Shown here one piece after another: positions 1 to 6,861 of a stretch of 12,329 nt of DNA. The stretch is from Caulobacter sp. (GTDB lineage: Bacteria > Pseudomonadota > Alphaproteobacteria > Caulobacterales > Caulobacteraceae), in assembly GCA_014378155.1 (NCBI GenBank), contig JACMOF010000056.1, positions 1 through 12,329 of the forward strand. Reading direction: 5' to 3'. Under the pieces are notes generated by a model. The model had not been told where the DNA came from. It saw only the letters and a list, made by a program, of their open reading frames with translations, and made no database searches. A program made the translations under genes and the position numbers. Each line of letters opens with the position of its first letter. Position 1 is the first letter of the stretch.

Positions 1-2
1 CA

Positions 3-1052
3 GCCACTAAGGCAACCGCCGCCGATACCGCCAGCACATCCGCAGCCAAGACCAGCGGCTCCAGCGTCAATGTCACCCTTTCGGCGGAAGCCCTGGCCGC
101 CTTGGCCGCCCAGACCGACAGCCGCACCATCGACACCGTGGTCGTCTCCGCCCCCACCGCGCTCGACCACCTGCTGTCAGACGCCAAGGCGACCAGCGCC
201 CTGAAGGACGGCAAGGCGACGATCAGTCTGGCGGGCCTGGACCGCCGCAGCCTCTACGCCATCGCCAGCAACAAGGGCGGTAAGTTCCCGATCGAGGAAC
301 AGGTGGTGGCGACCCTGCAGATGAAGGCCACGCGGGACGCGTCGCTGTCGGCCCCGGCCTCGGCCATGCGGGTGACCGGAGACCATGCCGGGCTCTACAC
401 GGCGGCCCTGGCCAATCTCGAGGCCGCAGGGCCCGAGGAAAAGGCCATGGTACAATGGGCCAAGGACAAGGCCGCCTTGACCGAGGGCCACCAGCAGGCG
501 TCCGACAAGCCGGGCGTGGCCCCCAGCGGCATCGATGGCGACCCGGTCGCGGCCTATCTGAAGGACACTGGCGGCGTGGTGGCCAGCCCCCGCACCCGCG
601 ACATCAAGGCGGTCGCCTCCGACGTCCGCTCGGTGCTCGACAAGCAATATGCCGCGGCGACGGGCGACGGCATGGCGACCGATCCCGACGACGGAACGAT
701 CGACTTCTCCAAGTTCGACAACCGCTCCCTGGCCGCCGTGGCGCTAAACAAGGGCGCCCAGTTCTCCGAGCACGAGGTCGCCCAGGCCGCCGCCGAGGTG
801 AAGACCCGCAACCGCGACAGCATCTCCAGCAGCTACAAGAGCGCCAAGGGCTCCGACAGCTCGGCCTTCGGCAAGAGCCTGATCACCCAATACACGGCGA
901 TGAGCGACGAGGAGCGGCAGGCGGCGGGTTGGACTCCGGCGCTCTATGACAAGATGGTCGCGCTCCAGAATCTGTCGGACAAGCTGGCCTCGCTGTTCAA
1001 TCCCGACGGCAGCGTGAATACGGGCGGGACGAGTTTGCTGGATTATCTGTAA
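3..1052 (+). CDS. Hypothetical protein with internal duplication (5' end outside window)
   Basis: I do not recognise this protein. The frame is open from base 3 with no stop upstream, so the start lies before the window; the TTG at 102 is inside the gene and has no ribosome site of its own. About 349 residues are visible, ending at TAA 1050-1052. The N-terminal part is rich in Ala, Thr and Ser and contains the stretch NVTLSAEALAALAA. Two related segments follow: bases about 207-485 and about 687-965. Each starts with a DG-rich stretch, then a hydrophobic core (LDRRSLYAIASNKGGKF against FDNRSLAAVALNKGAQF), a charged helix with KATRDASLS or KTRNRDSIS, and a YTA...EE helix. Their offset is 160 residues, joined by an Ala/Gly/Asp-rich linker. 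The visible part has no membrane helix, Cys pairs or catalytic motif. The composition would suit a secreted, surface or structural protein, but this is a guess. The coding status is well supported by the long GC-rich frame and the repeated domain. Confidence 0.8.
   Translation, partial: ATKATAADTASTSAAKTSGSSVNVTLSAEALAALAAQTDSRTIDTVVVSAPTALDHLLSDAKATSALKDGKATISLAGLDRRSLYAIASNKGGKFPIEEQVVATLQMKATRDASLSAPASAMRVTGDHAGLYTAALANLEAAGPEEKAMVQWAKDKAALTEGHQQASDKPGVAPSGIDGDPVAAYLKDTGGVVASPRTRDIKAVASDVRSVLDKQYAAATGDGMATDPDDGTIDFSKFDNRSLAAVALNKGAQFSEHEVAQAAAEVKTRNRDSISSSYKSAKGSDSSAFGKSLITQYTAMSDEERQAAGWTPALYDKMVALQNLSDKLASLFNPDGSVNTGGTSLLDYL
207..965 (+). repeat. Diverged duplicated protein domain (two copies, about 93 residues each)
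   Basis: Within the first gene, bases about 207-485 and 687-965 encode related segments. Shared positions include D-R/N-R-S-L, NKG, F, a run of acidic and hydrophobic residues, and K-T-R-(N)-R-D near the end of the first helix. The DNA has diverged, so this is an old protein-level duplication and not a recent tandem repeat. Confidence 0.6.
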
Positions 1053-1066
1053 ATCTCCCCAAAAAT

Positions 1067-1193
1067 CCGCTCATCCCGGCGAATGCCGGGACCCAGATGG
1101 AATGCGCTTGGGCTGACGCCAACGGGCTCGGAGCCTATCCAATCATCCACACCGCTTTGGGAGCTGGGTCCCGGCATTCGCCGGGATGAGCGG
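1067..1193. repeat. Perfect 30-base inverted repeat, REP-like pair (copy 1)
   Basis: Bases 1067-1096 and 1164-1193 are exact reverse complements over 30 bases, separated by 67 bases. Each arm contains its own small hairpin, TCCCGGC-GAAT-GCCGGGA, followed by CCCAG on the inner side. The pair fills most of the gap between the first gene and the aminopeptidase. The same core recurs at 4131-4246 and 6270-6344, so it belongs to a dispersed intergenic family. It may act as a transcript end or stabiliser for the upstream gene, but there is no T-tract after either arm. Intergenic repeats linked to CcrM sites are known in Caulobacter; whether this is that family I cannot tell. Confidence 0.9.
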
Positions 1194-1258
1194 TTGAGGG
1201 AGGGGAGCGCAAAGGTCTAAGACGGACCCACCGCTTTCCGAACACGGACCGCTCTTCG

Positions 1259-3190
1259 ATGACCTCGCTCAACACCACGACCCGCGCCGCCCTATTGGCG
1301 CTGCTCCTGTCCGGCGCCGCCGCGACCGCTGTCATGGCCGCCACGCCCGCCGTTCAGCCGCCCATCCCGGCGGTCCTCAAGTCGCCCGAGGCGCGCGACG
1401 TCCACTCCTACGCACAGCCCCTGGTCGCCCGCGTCACCCACATCGACCTGGACCTGACCGCCGACTTCGCCAACCAGAAGATGACCGGCACGGCCGCCCT
1501 CGACATCGCCGCCGCGCCAGGCGCGAAGGAAGTCGTGCTCGACAGCAAGGGCCTGGTGATCAAGAGCGTCACCGACGCCAAGGGCGCGGCCTTGCCTTTC
1601 ACCCTGGGAAAGACCGACCCCATCCTCGGCGCGCCGCTGACCGTCCAACTGAACGGCGCCAAGCGCATCGTCATCGCTTACGACAGCGCCCCCGGCGGCG
1701 CGGCATTGCAGTGGCTGACCCCGGCCCAGACGGCGGGCAAGGCCAAGCCCTATCTGTTCAGCCAGGGCGAGGCGATCCTCAACCGCACCTGGATTCCCAC
1801 CCAGGACAGCCCAGGCGTCCGCCAGACCTGGACCGCCCGCATCGTGGCGCCGGCCGGCCTGAAGGCGGTGATGAGCGCGCAGATGCTGACTCCGAACGGT
1901 GAGCCCCTAGCCGGCAAACTTGGCGCCGGCGGCGGCCGCGCCTACCGCTTCCGGATGGACAAACCTGTCGCCTCCTACCTGATCGCCCTGGCGGTCGGCG
2001 AGATCGCCTTCACACCGCTGGGCCAGCGCACCGGCGTCTACACCGAGCCGTCGGTGATGAAGAAGACCGCCTACGAACTGGTCGATGTCGAGAAGATGGT
2101 CGAGGCGGCCGAGAGCCTCTACGGCCCCTATGCCTGGGGTCGCTACGACCTGCTGGTGCTGCCGCCGTCGTTCCCGTTCGGCGGCATGGAAAACCCCCGC
2201 CTGACCTTCGCCACGCCCACGATCATCGCCGGCGACCGCTCGCTGGTCAGCCTGGTGGCCCACGAACTGGCCCATTCATGGTCGGGCAACCTGGTGAACA
2301 ACGCCACTTGGTCGGACTTCTGGCTCAACGAAGGCTTCACCGACTATTTCGAGAACAGGATCATGGAGAAGCTCTACGGTCCGGAGCGCGCCAATATGCT
2401 GGCCGACCTGGGCTGGAGCGACCTGCAGGGCGCGATCAAGGACGCCGGCGGCCTGACCGGCGCCGACACCCGCCTGCACCTCGACCTGGCCGGTCGCGAT
2501 CCCGACGACGGCATGACCGACATCGCCTACCAGAAGGGCGCGACCTTCCTGCGGACCATTGAAAAAGCCGTCGGCCGCGCGCGATGGGACGCCTATCTCA
2601 AGAACTATTTCGCCCGCCACGCCTTCCAGTCGCAGACCACGGCCGGCTTCGTCGCCGACCTGCGCGCCAGCCTGATCAAGGGCGATCCCAAGCTGGAAGC
2701 CGCGATCGGCATCGACCAGTGGGTCTATCAGGTGGGCCTGCCGGACAACGCCGTGCACATCAAGTCGGCGGCCTTCCCGGCGGTCGACGCCCTGGCCGCC
2801 GCCTACGCCACCGGCGGCCCCGCGCCGCTCGACAAATGGAAGGGCTGGAGCACGCCCGAGCGCACCCGCTTCATCACCAGCCTGCCGCGCGCCTTGTCGA
2901 AGGAACGCCTGGCCGACCTGGACAAAGCCTTCGGTCTATCGGCCCAGGGTAACAGCGAGATCCGCTTTGTCTGGCTGGAGCTGGCCGTCGCCAACCGCTA
3001 CGACCCGGCCGTGCCGTCGCTGCAGACCTTTCTCACCGAGCAGGGCCGCCGCAAGTTCGTGGCGCCTCTGTTCAAGGACCTGATGGCCCAGGGCGACTGG
3101 GGCCAGCCCATCGCCAAGGCGCTCTACGCCAAGACCCGGCCGCTCTATCACGCCGTCACGCGGCAGACGGTGGACACCATCGTCAAATAG
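1259..3190 (+). CDS. Exported M1-family zinc aminopeptidase, leukotriene A4 hydrolase type
   Basis: A 643-residue metallopeptidase that removes N-terminal residues from peptides, probably in the periplasm. Residues 1-27 look like a signal peptide with cleavage after AVMA. An N-terminal beta domain (about 50-260) precedes the catalytic domain. The substrate-binding GGMEN motif is at 308-312. Zinc ligands are H335 and H339 in HELAH and E358 in WLNEGF, with E336 as general base; the 18-residue spacing to E358 is standard. Y424 in AYQKG matches the transition-state tyrosine of LTA4 hydrolase (human Y383), while the other tyrosine (Y378) is replaced by Met. GRRKF at 596-600 in the C-terminal helical domain matches the GRMKF segment, with Arg and Lys that bind the peptide carboxylate. 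Length and domain order fit this subfamily. It is probably an aminopeptidase with no lipid substrate. The ATG at 1259 is chosen because it gives the signal peptide, though no clear ribosome site precedes it. It stands alone between a repeat element and a hairpin cluster. Confidence 0.93.
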   Translation: MTSLNTTTRAALLALLLSGAAATAVMAATPAVQPPIPAVLKSPEARDVHSYAQPLVARVTHIDLDLTADFANQKMTGTAALDIAAAPGAKEVVLDSKGLVIKSVTDAKGAALPFTLGKTDPILGAPLTVQLNGAKRIVIAYDSAPGGAALQWLTPAQTAGKAKPYLFSQGEAILNRTWIPTQDSPGVRQTWTARIVAPAGLKAVMSAQMLTPNGEPLAGKLGAGGGRAYRFRMDKPVASYLIALAVGEIAFTPLGQRTGVYTEPSVMKKTAYELVDVEKMVEAAESLYGPYAWGRYDLLVLPPSFPFGGMENPRLTFATPTIIAGDRSLVSLVAHELAHSWSGNLVNNATWSDFWLNEGFTDYFENRIMEKLYGPERANMLADLGWSDLQGAIKDAGGLTGADTRLHLDLAGRDPDDGMTDIAYQKGATFLRTIEKAVGRARWDAYLKNYFARHAFQSQTTAGFVADLRASLIKGDPKLEAAIGIDQWVYQVGLPDNAVHIKSAAFPAVDALAAAYATGGPAPLDKWKGWSTPERTRFITSLPRALSKERLADLDKAFGLSAQGNSEIRFVWLELAVANRYDPAVPSLQTFLTEQGRRKFVAPLFKDLMAQGDWGQPIAKALYAKTRPLYHAVTRQTVDTIVK

Positions 3191-3197
3191 GTCGTTT

Positions 3198-3258
3198 CAG
3201 AAATTCGCGCGTTTTCGATCGTTTGGCGTCATTTCGACGACAAAAACGCGCATTTCTG
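3198..3258. terminator. Imperfect hairpin after the aminopeptidase gene, possible terminator
   Basis: Starting seven bases after the TAG stop, 3198-3217 and 3238-3258 form an imperfect inverted repeat (CAGAAAT...GCGCGTTTT against AAAACGCGC...ATTTCTG, with a two-base bulge). It may end or protect the aminopeptidase transcript. There is no clean T-tract after it, so the terminator reading is only probable. Confidence 0.4.
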
Positions 3259-3278
3259 CGCCGCTTTAGGCGGAATGC

Positions 3279-3313
3279 ACACGAAAACTCGCGCTTTTGG
3301 CGAGTTTTCGTGT
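3279..3313. terminator. Perfect 14-base hairpin, terminator or operator
   Basis: Bases 3279-3292 (ACACGAAAACTCGC) and 3300-3313 are exact reverse complements with a 7-base loop. The following bases, TAATCCTGTTTTCG, are only mildly T-rich. The hairpin lies between the aminopeptidase and the small membrane protein at 3369, about 55 bases before its ATG. It is strong enough to end transcription from either side; an operator or a 5' leader structure of the small gene is the alternative. Confidence 0.55.
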
Positions 3314-3368
3314 TAATCCTGTTTTCGCGCTTCCGTCAGAGGGGCGGGAAACTTAGGGAGTTAACGCC

Positions 3369-3563
3369 ATGGCTGACGCCGTGTTCGCGACGCGCGCCCG
3401 TGCGCGTCCAGTGTTCTTCAACAAGTGCGATATCAACAAGCCCGAGGCCGCCGAGCTTCGGCATGCCGGCCCCTGCATCCAGTGGGGCCGGATGGGGCTG
3501 GTCGCCATGGTCCTGATGTTCGGGGCTGGACTGGCGACCCTGGCCTATGCGGGCATGGGGTAA
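3369..3563 (+). CDS. Small single-pass membrane protein, unknown function
   Basis: A 64-residue protein I do not recognise. An excellent ribosome site, AGGGAG at 3355-3360, lies eight bases before the ATG, which is the main argument that it is real. The N-terminal half is soluble and basic (RARARPVFFNK), with Cys residues at 20 and 36 and a DINKPEAAEL stretch. The C-terminal part, about residues 42-62, is one hydrophobic helix rich in Gly, Ala, Met and Leu. This suggests an inner-membrane anchor with a short cytoplasmic N-terminus, since the positive charges lie before the helix. An overlapping frame from 3223 has no ribosome site and an arginine-rich, unlikely composition. Hairpins lie upstream, and an eroded repeat half-copy starts 15 bases after its stop. 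No function can be assigned. Confidence 0.7.
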   Translation: MADAVFATRARARPVFFNKCDINKPEAAELRHAGPCIQWGRMGLVAMVLMFGAGLATLAYAGMG

Positions 3564-3578
3564 CCATGCCCAAGACTG

Positions 3579-3597
3579 TCATCCCGGCGAACGCCTG
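3579..3597 (+). repeat. Eroded half-copy of the intergenic repeat
   Basis: TCATCCCGGCGAACGCC here matches the outer half of the 1067-1096 arm except for one base in the loop. The expected GGGACCCAG continuation is lost, and no second arm is seen, although GATCTGGACCC about 35 bases on (from 3614) may be a displaced remnant. It looks like a decayed or rearranged member of the family. Confidence 0.5.
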
Positions 3598-3716
3598 ATC
3601 GGATGGGGATAGGCGATCTGGACCCGAACGGATCTTGGCAGATCTATTGCAAAAAGGGCGCCGCCAACCCCAGGATGCATAAAGCGTTGCGGACTTGCCG
3701 AGAGGGACGAGTGATC

Positions 3717-4049
3717 ATGCGACTTGCTAGTCGTATTCTGTTCGCAGCCGCTCTTGTCTTCGTGGGAGGGTGTGCAACCCGTCCTGTCGCTCCACAAGCC
3801 TGTGTGCTTTCACAGGAAGACCAGGAAATCGAGCTGAGTCGGTCCGCGTATGCGGAAATTGAGAAAGCCCGTCCAGAGGTCAAGGGACTTGAACACATTG
3901 AGTTTGATAGTAAGCCGGACAACCACGGCAACCTAAGCGTCCAAGCGACTTATCATGTGCTGCCGCCGCCACCGAACGATCCGGTATTTCGGGCCACTTT
4001 TACAGTACAGCCCTGCACTTCTAAGATTCTACGCGCCAAATTTCACTAG
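3717..4049 (+). CDS. Small predicted lipoprotein, unknown function
   Basis: A 110-residue protein. AGAGGGA at 3701-3707 lies nine bases before ATG 3717, and this start gives a clean lipoprotein signal: MRLASR, a hydrophobic stretch, then the lipobox VGGC with the lipidated Cys at residue 19. The frame is open back to 3603, but the extra 38 residues would bury the signal. The mature part carries two more Cys (residues 29 and 98) that could form a disulfide, a charged central section, and a repetitive pattern of beta-strand type ending in KFH. PPPP occurs before the last strands. It is probably anchored to the outer or inner membrane facing the periplasm. By hand count of 3721-3780 and 3841-4020, GC is about 55 per cent, against about 72 per cent in a 60-base sample of the aminopeptidase, so the gene is compositionally foreign to its neighbours. 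It is flanked on both sides by repeat-family sequence. I do not recognise the family. Confidence 0.7.
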   Translation: MRLASRILFAAALVFVGGCATRPVAPQACVLSQEDQEIELSRSAYAEIEKARPEVKGLEHIEFDSKPDNHGNLSVQATYHVLPPPPNDPVFRATFTVQPCTSKILRAKFH

Positions 4050-4130
4050 GGCTCAAGGCGGATATCCACCTTCGCAGACACTCGAACAGTCCGTTTCTGC
4101 GGCTGCGCGTTTGCGGTTTAACCTCGTCTA

Positions 4131-4246
4131 CCCGGCAAAGGCCGGGGCCCAGATTTAGCCTGAGCGTTTGGGGACGACGCGCCCTTCTCTGGCGCTCAAG
4201 ATGTTGAGCGCCCCGGGGTTCAATATGGGTCCCGGCCTTTGCCGGG
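4131..4246. repeat. REP-like inverted repeat pair (copy 2)
   Basis: Arms 4131-4151 and 4226-4246 are reverse complements at 20 of 21 positions. Each contains the stem CCCGGC-(AAAG)-GCCGGG, the same plan as copy 1 with a different loop. The arms are 74 bases apart. The pair is located between the lipoprotein gene and hisD. Confidence 0.85.
4191..4212. terminator. Nine-base perfect hairpin nested in repeat copy 2
   Basis: GGCGCTCAA, loop GATG, TTGAGCGCC: a perfect 9-base stem with a tetraloop. No T-tract follows on the + strand. It may terminate lipoprotein transcription or simply be part of the repeat element's internal structure. Confidence 0.4.
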
Positions 4247-4277
4247 AAGGTAATGGTGGGGTAGGCGCCGCTCCATT

Positions 4278-4300
4278 CCCGTCACTCTGATGACGGTGCG
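4278..4300. promoter_or_regulatory. Dyad CCCGTCAC-N5-TGACGGTGCG upstream of hisD
   Basis: CCGTCA and TGACGG form a 6-base inverted repeat with a 6-base centre. The flanks are also shared with the dyad at 9792-9813 upstream of exbB, giving 18 identical bases with only the spacer changed. It is 92 bases before the hisD ATG. It could be an operator for a dimeric regulator or a small RNA hairpin. Confidence 0.5.
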
Positions 4301-4391
4301 TAGGCGATGGGCGCGGGTGGTCCGGACGGCCGGAGGGTGTCTCTGGGCGATCCCCCCTTGCACCATCCCCAAAAACCCGCATTTAGGCCGC

Positions 4392-5693
4392 ATGCGTCGC
4401 TTCAATTCCACCGACCCGTCCTTTCCCGCCGCCTTCAAGGCCTTTCTCGACGAGCGTCGGGGCGCGCCCGAGAATGTCGATGCGGCCGCCCGCAACGTGC
4501 TGGAGGCCGTGCAGGCCGATGGCTTGGCGGCCGTGCTCAGCTTCACCAGCCGCTTCGATGGCGTCGAGCTGACCGAGCACACCATCCGGGTCACGCCCGA
4601 GGAGATCGAGGCCGGGGCCGCCGCCGTTTCGGCCGAGGTGCGCGAAGCCATCGCCTTTGCAGCCGCCCGCATCCGCGCCTTCCACACCCGCCAGCGCCCG
4701 ACCGACCAGAGCTGGATCGACGAGGCCGGCGTGCAGTTGGGCTGGCGCTGGACGCCGCTGGAGGCTGTGGGCGTCTATGTGCCCGGCGGCCGCGCGGCCT
4801 ATCCCTCGACCGTGCTGATGAACGCCGTGCCCGCCCAGGTGGCCGGGGTCGACCGTATCGCCATGGTCACCCCGCCCGGCAAGCTGGAGCCGGCCGTGCT
4901 GGCCGCCGCCAAGGAAGCCGGGGTCACCGAGATCTGGCGGATCGGCGGGGCCCAGGCCGTCGCCGCCCTGGCCTACGGCGCCGGACCGATCCAGCCGGTC
5001 GACAAGATCGTCGGCCCGGGCAACGCCTATGTCACCGCCGCCAAGCGCCGCCTCTACGGCGTGGTTGGCATCGACGCCCTGGCCGGCCCGTCCGAGATCG
5101 TCGTGGTCGCCGACGCCAACAACAATCCCGACTGGATCGCCGCCGACCTGCTCAGCCAGGCCGAGCACGACCCGGCCGCCCAGGCGATCCTGATCACCGA
5201 CGACGAAGCTTTCGCCCAGGCGGTGTCGGACGCTGTCGATGCCCTGCTCAAGACCCTGACCACCGGCGTCGACGCCGCCGAGTCCTGGCGCGACCACGGG
5301 GCGATCATCCTGTGCCCGCTCGACGACAGCCCACGGCTGGTCGATCTGCTGGCCCCCGAGCACGTCGAGTTCGCCATCGATGAGCCCGAACGCCTGGCCG
5401 ACCGCGTGCGTCACGCCGGGGCGATCTTCCTGGGTCGGCTGACGCCCGAAGCCATCGGCGACTATGTGGCCGGCTCCAACCACGTGCTGCCCACCAGCCG
5501 GGCGGCGCGCTTCCAGTCGGGCCTGTCGATCTACGACTTTCTGAAACGCACCTCGATCGTCAAGTGCGACGCGGCGTCATTCGGCATCCTGGGGCCGCAC
5601 ACCGTGGCCTTGGCGAAGGCCGAGGGCTTGCCGGCCCACGCGCTTTCGGCGTCCGTTCGGCTTTCGTCCAACCGGTTGCCTTCCAAGCCGTAA
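4392..5693 (+). CDS. hisD: Histidinol dehydrogenase
   Basis: A 433-residue enzyme that catalyses the last two steps of histidine synthesis, oxidising L-histidinol through the aldehyde to L-histidine with two NAD+, in the cytoplasm. Family landmarks are present in order: VGVYVPGGRAAYPST (126-140), WRIGGAQAVAALAYG (182-196), VDKIVGPGNAYV (203-214), AGPSEI (231-236), LSQAEHD (254-260), APEHVEF (321-327) and GSNHVLPT (361-368). Zinc ligands match Q256, H259, D357 and H416 by position in these motifs, and the catalytic Glu-His pair is E323-H324. No key residue is missing and the length is normal. The frame opens at 4290, but the extra 34 residues are unlike the family; ATG 4392 gives the usual MRRFNST-type start, though it has no clear ribosome site. 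It is followed 18 bases later by the UPF0262 gene and heads the cluster. Confidence 0.97.
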   Translation: MRRFNSTDPSFPAAFKAFLDERRGAPENVDAAARNVLEAVQADGLAAVLSFTSRFDGVELTEHTIRVTPEEIEAGAAAVSAEVREAIAFAAARIRAFHTRQRPTDQSWIDEAGVQLGWRWTPLEAVGVYVPGGRAAYPSTVLMNAVPAQVAGVDRIAMVTPPGKLEPAVLAAAKEAGVTEIWRIGGAQAVAALAYGAGPIQPVDKIVGPGNAYVTAAKRRLYGVVGIDALAGPSEIVVVADANNNPDWIAADLLSQAEHDPAAQAILITDDEAFAQAVSDAVDALLKTLTTGVDAAESWRDHGAIILCPLDDSPRLVDLLAPEHVEFAIDEPERLADRVRHAGAIFLGRLTPEAIGDYVAGSNHVLPTSRAARFQSGLSIYDFLKRTSIVKCDAASFGILGPHTVALAKAEGLPAHALSASVRLSSNRLPSKP

Positions 5694-5711
5694 GGGACAA
5701 GTCTCCATTCG

Positions 5712-6203
5712 ATGTCCGACGCCCAGTCCACCGAGTCCCTGAAGTCCATCCTCATCGACGAGGACAGCCTCGCGGCGGCGTCGCGGGACCAGGAGCAAGA
5801 GCGGCAGGTGGCGATCTTTGACTTGCTCGACGGCAACTATTTCGAGCCGGCCGAGGCGCAGGGCGGGCCCTATGACCTGAAGCTGTCGCTGATCGAGAAC
5901 CGCCTGGCCTTCGACATCGCCGGCCCCCGTACCGAAAGGGGGGGCTACGAGCGCCGCCACCTGCTGTCCCTGTCGCCCTTCCGGGGGGTGATCAAGGACT
6001 ATTTCATGATCTGCGACAGCTACTATTCGGCGATCCGCAATTCGACGCCGCAGCAGATCGAGGCCTTGGACATGGGCCGGCGCGGCCTGCACAACGAGGG
6101 CTCGAACCTGCTGCGCGAGCGGTTGGAAGGCAAGGTCAAGACCGACCTCGACACCGCCCGGCGGCTGTTCACCCTGATCTGCGCCCTGCACTGGCGAGGC
6201 TAG
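5712..6203 (+). CDS. UPF0262 family protein
   Basis: A 163-residue protein of unknown biochemical function. It belongs to UPF0262, a family found in alphaproteobacteria, which I recognise from its C-terminal two thirds: RLAFDI (64-69), [20 protein letters not shown] (85-104), a following helix with [16 protein letters not shown], and the end [13 protein letters not shown]. The length is typical. No signal peptide or membrane helix is seen, so it is probably cytoplasmic. AAGGGA at 5692-5697 overlaps the hisD stop and is 14 bases from the ATG, which is slightly far; this hints at coupling to hisD translation. In related bacteria this family commonly sits beside hisD, as here, but that association does not reveal its role. 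Repeat copy 3 separates it from the downstream phosphatase-like gene. Confidence 0.93.
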   Translation: MSDAQSTESLKSILIDEDSLAAASRDQEQERQVAIFDLLDGNYFEPAEAQGGPYDLKLSLIENRLAFDIAGPRTERGGYERRHLLSLSPFRGVIKDYFMICDSYYSAIRNSTPQQIEALDMGRRGLHNEGSNLLRERLEGKVKTDLDTARRLFTLICALHWRG

Positions 6204-6269
6204 AGTGCTCAGTGAAAGTGGGCGCGGTCCCACAATGAGAACTTTTCCAAACCTACCCACCACCGTTTT

Positions 6270-6344
6270 CCCGGCGAATGCCGGGACCCAGATTCATCCT
6301 GGGCGGCTCGTGGGTTTCACCTGGGTCCCGGCCTTCCCCCGGGA
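6270..6344. repeat. REP-like inverted repeat pair (copy 3)
   Basis: The left arm 6270-6291 carries the same core as copy 1 (CCCGGC-GAAT-GCCGGG-ACCCAG). The right arm, from 6321 to about 6344, is its reverse complement with changes in the loop and one extra base. The arms are 29 bases apart, a shorter spacing than in copies 1 and 2. A GATTC (GANTC, a CcrM methylation target in Caulobacter) overlaps the inner end of the left arm at 6291-6295. A run of eight T at 6377-6384 follows the pair but is too far from the hairpin for a normal terminator. Confidence 0.8.
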
Positions 6345-6402
6345 GGCGGATGAAAAGCGTGCAGAGCGGCTGACACTTTTTTTCAGGGCGAGGCTCTAGG
6401 GC

Positions 6403-6861
6403 GTGTCGGGCGAGCTTCCGGGCGCGGTGCTCTTCGCCTGCAATTTCAACCGCGTGCGTTCGCCGATGGCCGAGGCGCTGTTCAAGCACTTCTATGGAAC
6501 GAGAGCGTTCGTCGATTCGTGCGGCCTCAAGCCCGACCCCGCCGAGGAGGGGATCGACCCCTTCGTGGCCGTGGTCATGGACGAGATGGGGCTCGACGTC
6601 ACCGCCCACCGCCCCAAGAGCTTCGCCCAGCTGGAGGACGACAGTTTCGACGTGGTCATCTCCCTGACCCCCGAGGCCCAGCACCGGGCCGTCGAGCTGG
6701 CCCGCGACCGGGCCACCGACATCGAATATTGGCCGACCCACGATCCGACCCTCGTGGACGGTTCTCGCGAGGCCATGCTGGCCTCGTACCGCGAGGTTCG
6801 CGACGCCCTGGCCAACGCAATTCGACAACGTTTCGGCGCGCCATCGACGTTCGGGGGGTGA
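6403..6861 (+). CDS. Low-molecular-weight protein-tyrosine-phosphatase-like / arsenate-reductase-like protein
   Basis: A 152-residue protein with the low-molecular-weight phosphatase fold. The phosphate-binding loop C-x5-R-S is near the N-terminus, C13-NFNRV-R19-S20, followed by PMAEAL, as usual in this family. The general-acid aspartate is likely D114 in HDP (113-115), followed by a helix typical of the C-terminus. Such proteins hydrolyse phosphotyrosine or, in the related arsenate reductases, reduce arsenate; a second redox Cys pair typical of ArsC is not evident (the only other Cys is C40), so phosphatase activity is favoured. Its substrate is unknown. The start must be GTG 6403, because an in-frame TAG at 6397-6399 lies just upstream and no later start keeps the phosphate loop. 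It is cytoplasmic and lies between UPF0262 and infA, with no ars genes nearby, which argues against an arsenic role. Confidence 0.85.
   Translation: MSGELPGAVLFACNFNRVRSPMAEALFKHFYGTRAFVDSCGLKPDPAEEGIDPFVAVVMDEMGLDVTAHRPKSFAQLEDDSFDVVISLTPEAQHRAVELARDRATDIEYWPTHDPTLVDGSREAMLASYREVRDALANAIRQRFGAPSTFGG

Larger units (their letters stand above)
4050..4391. other. Gene-free stretch before hisD
   Basis: These 342 bases hold no credible gene. They contain repeat copy 2 (4131-4246), a hairpin nested in it (4191-4212), and a dyad at 4278-4300. The promoter of hisD should be here, but I see no convincing -35/-10 pair. Confidence 0.7.

Noticed and set aside
3223..3516. 97-residue + strand frame before and across the small membrane protein
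   Set aside because: No ribosome site, runs through hairpins, and conflicts with the better start at 3369.
3566..3598. Tiny frame after the small membrane protein, reading VIPANA
   Set aside because: It is only the translation of the eroded repeat half-copy.
4307..5383. 358-residue + strand frame overlapping hisD
   Set aside because: Mostly Arg, Gly and Pro; an out-of-frame reading of hisD codons.
4383..5483. 366-residue minus-strand frame opposite hisD
   Set aside because: Gly/Asp/His-rich shadow of a high-GC gene; hisD is certain on the + strand.
6377..6384. Run of eight T as a rho-independent terminator after repeat copy 3
   Set aside because: The repeat hairpin ends more than 30 bases before it, and no GC stem lies directly upstream.
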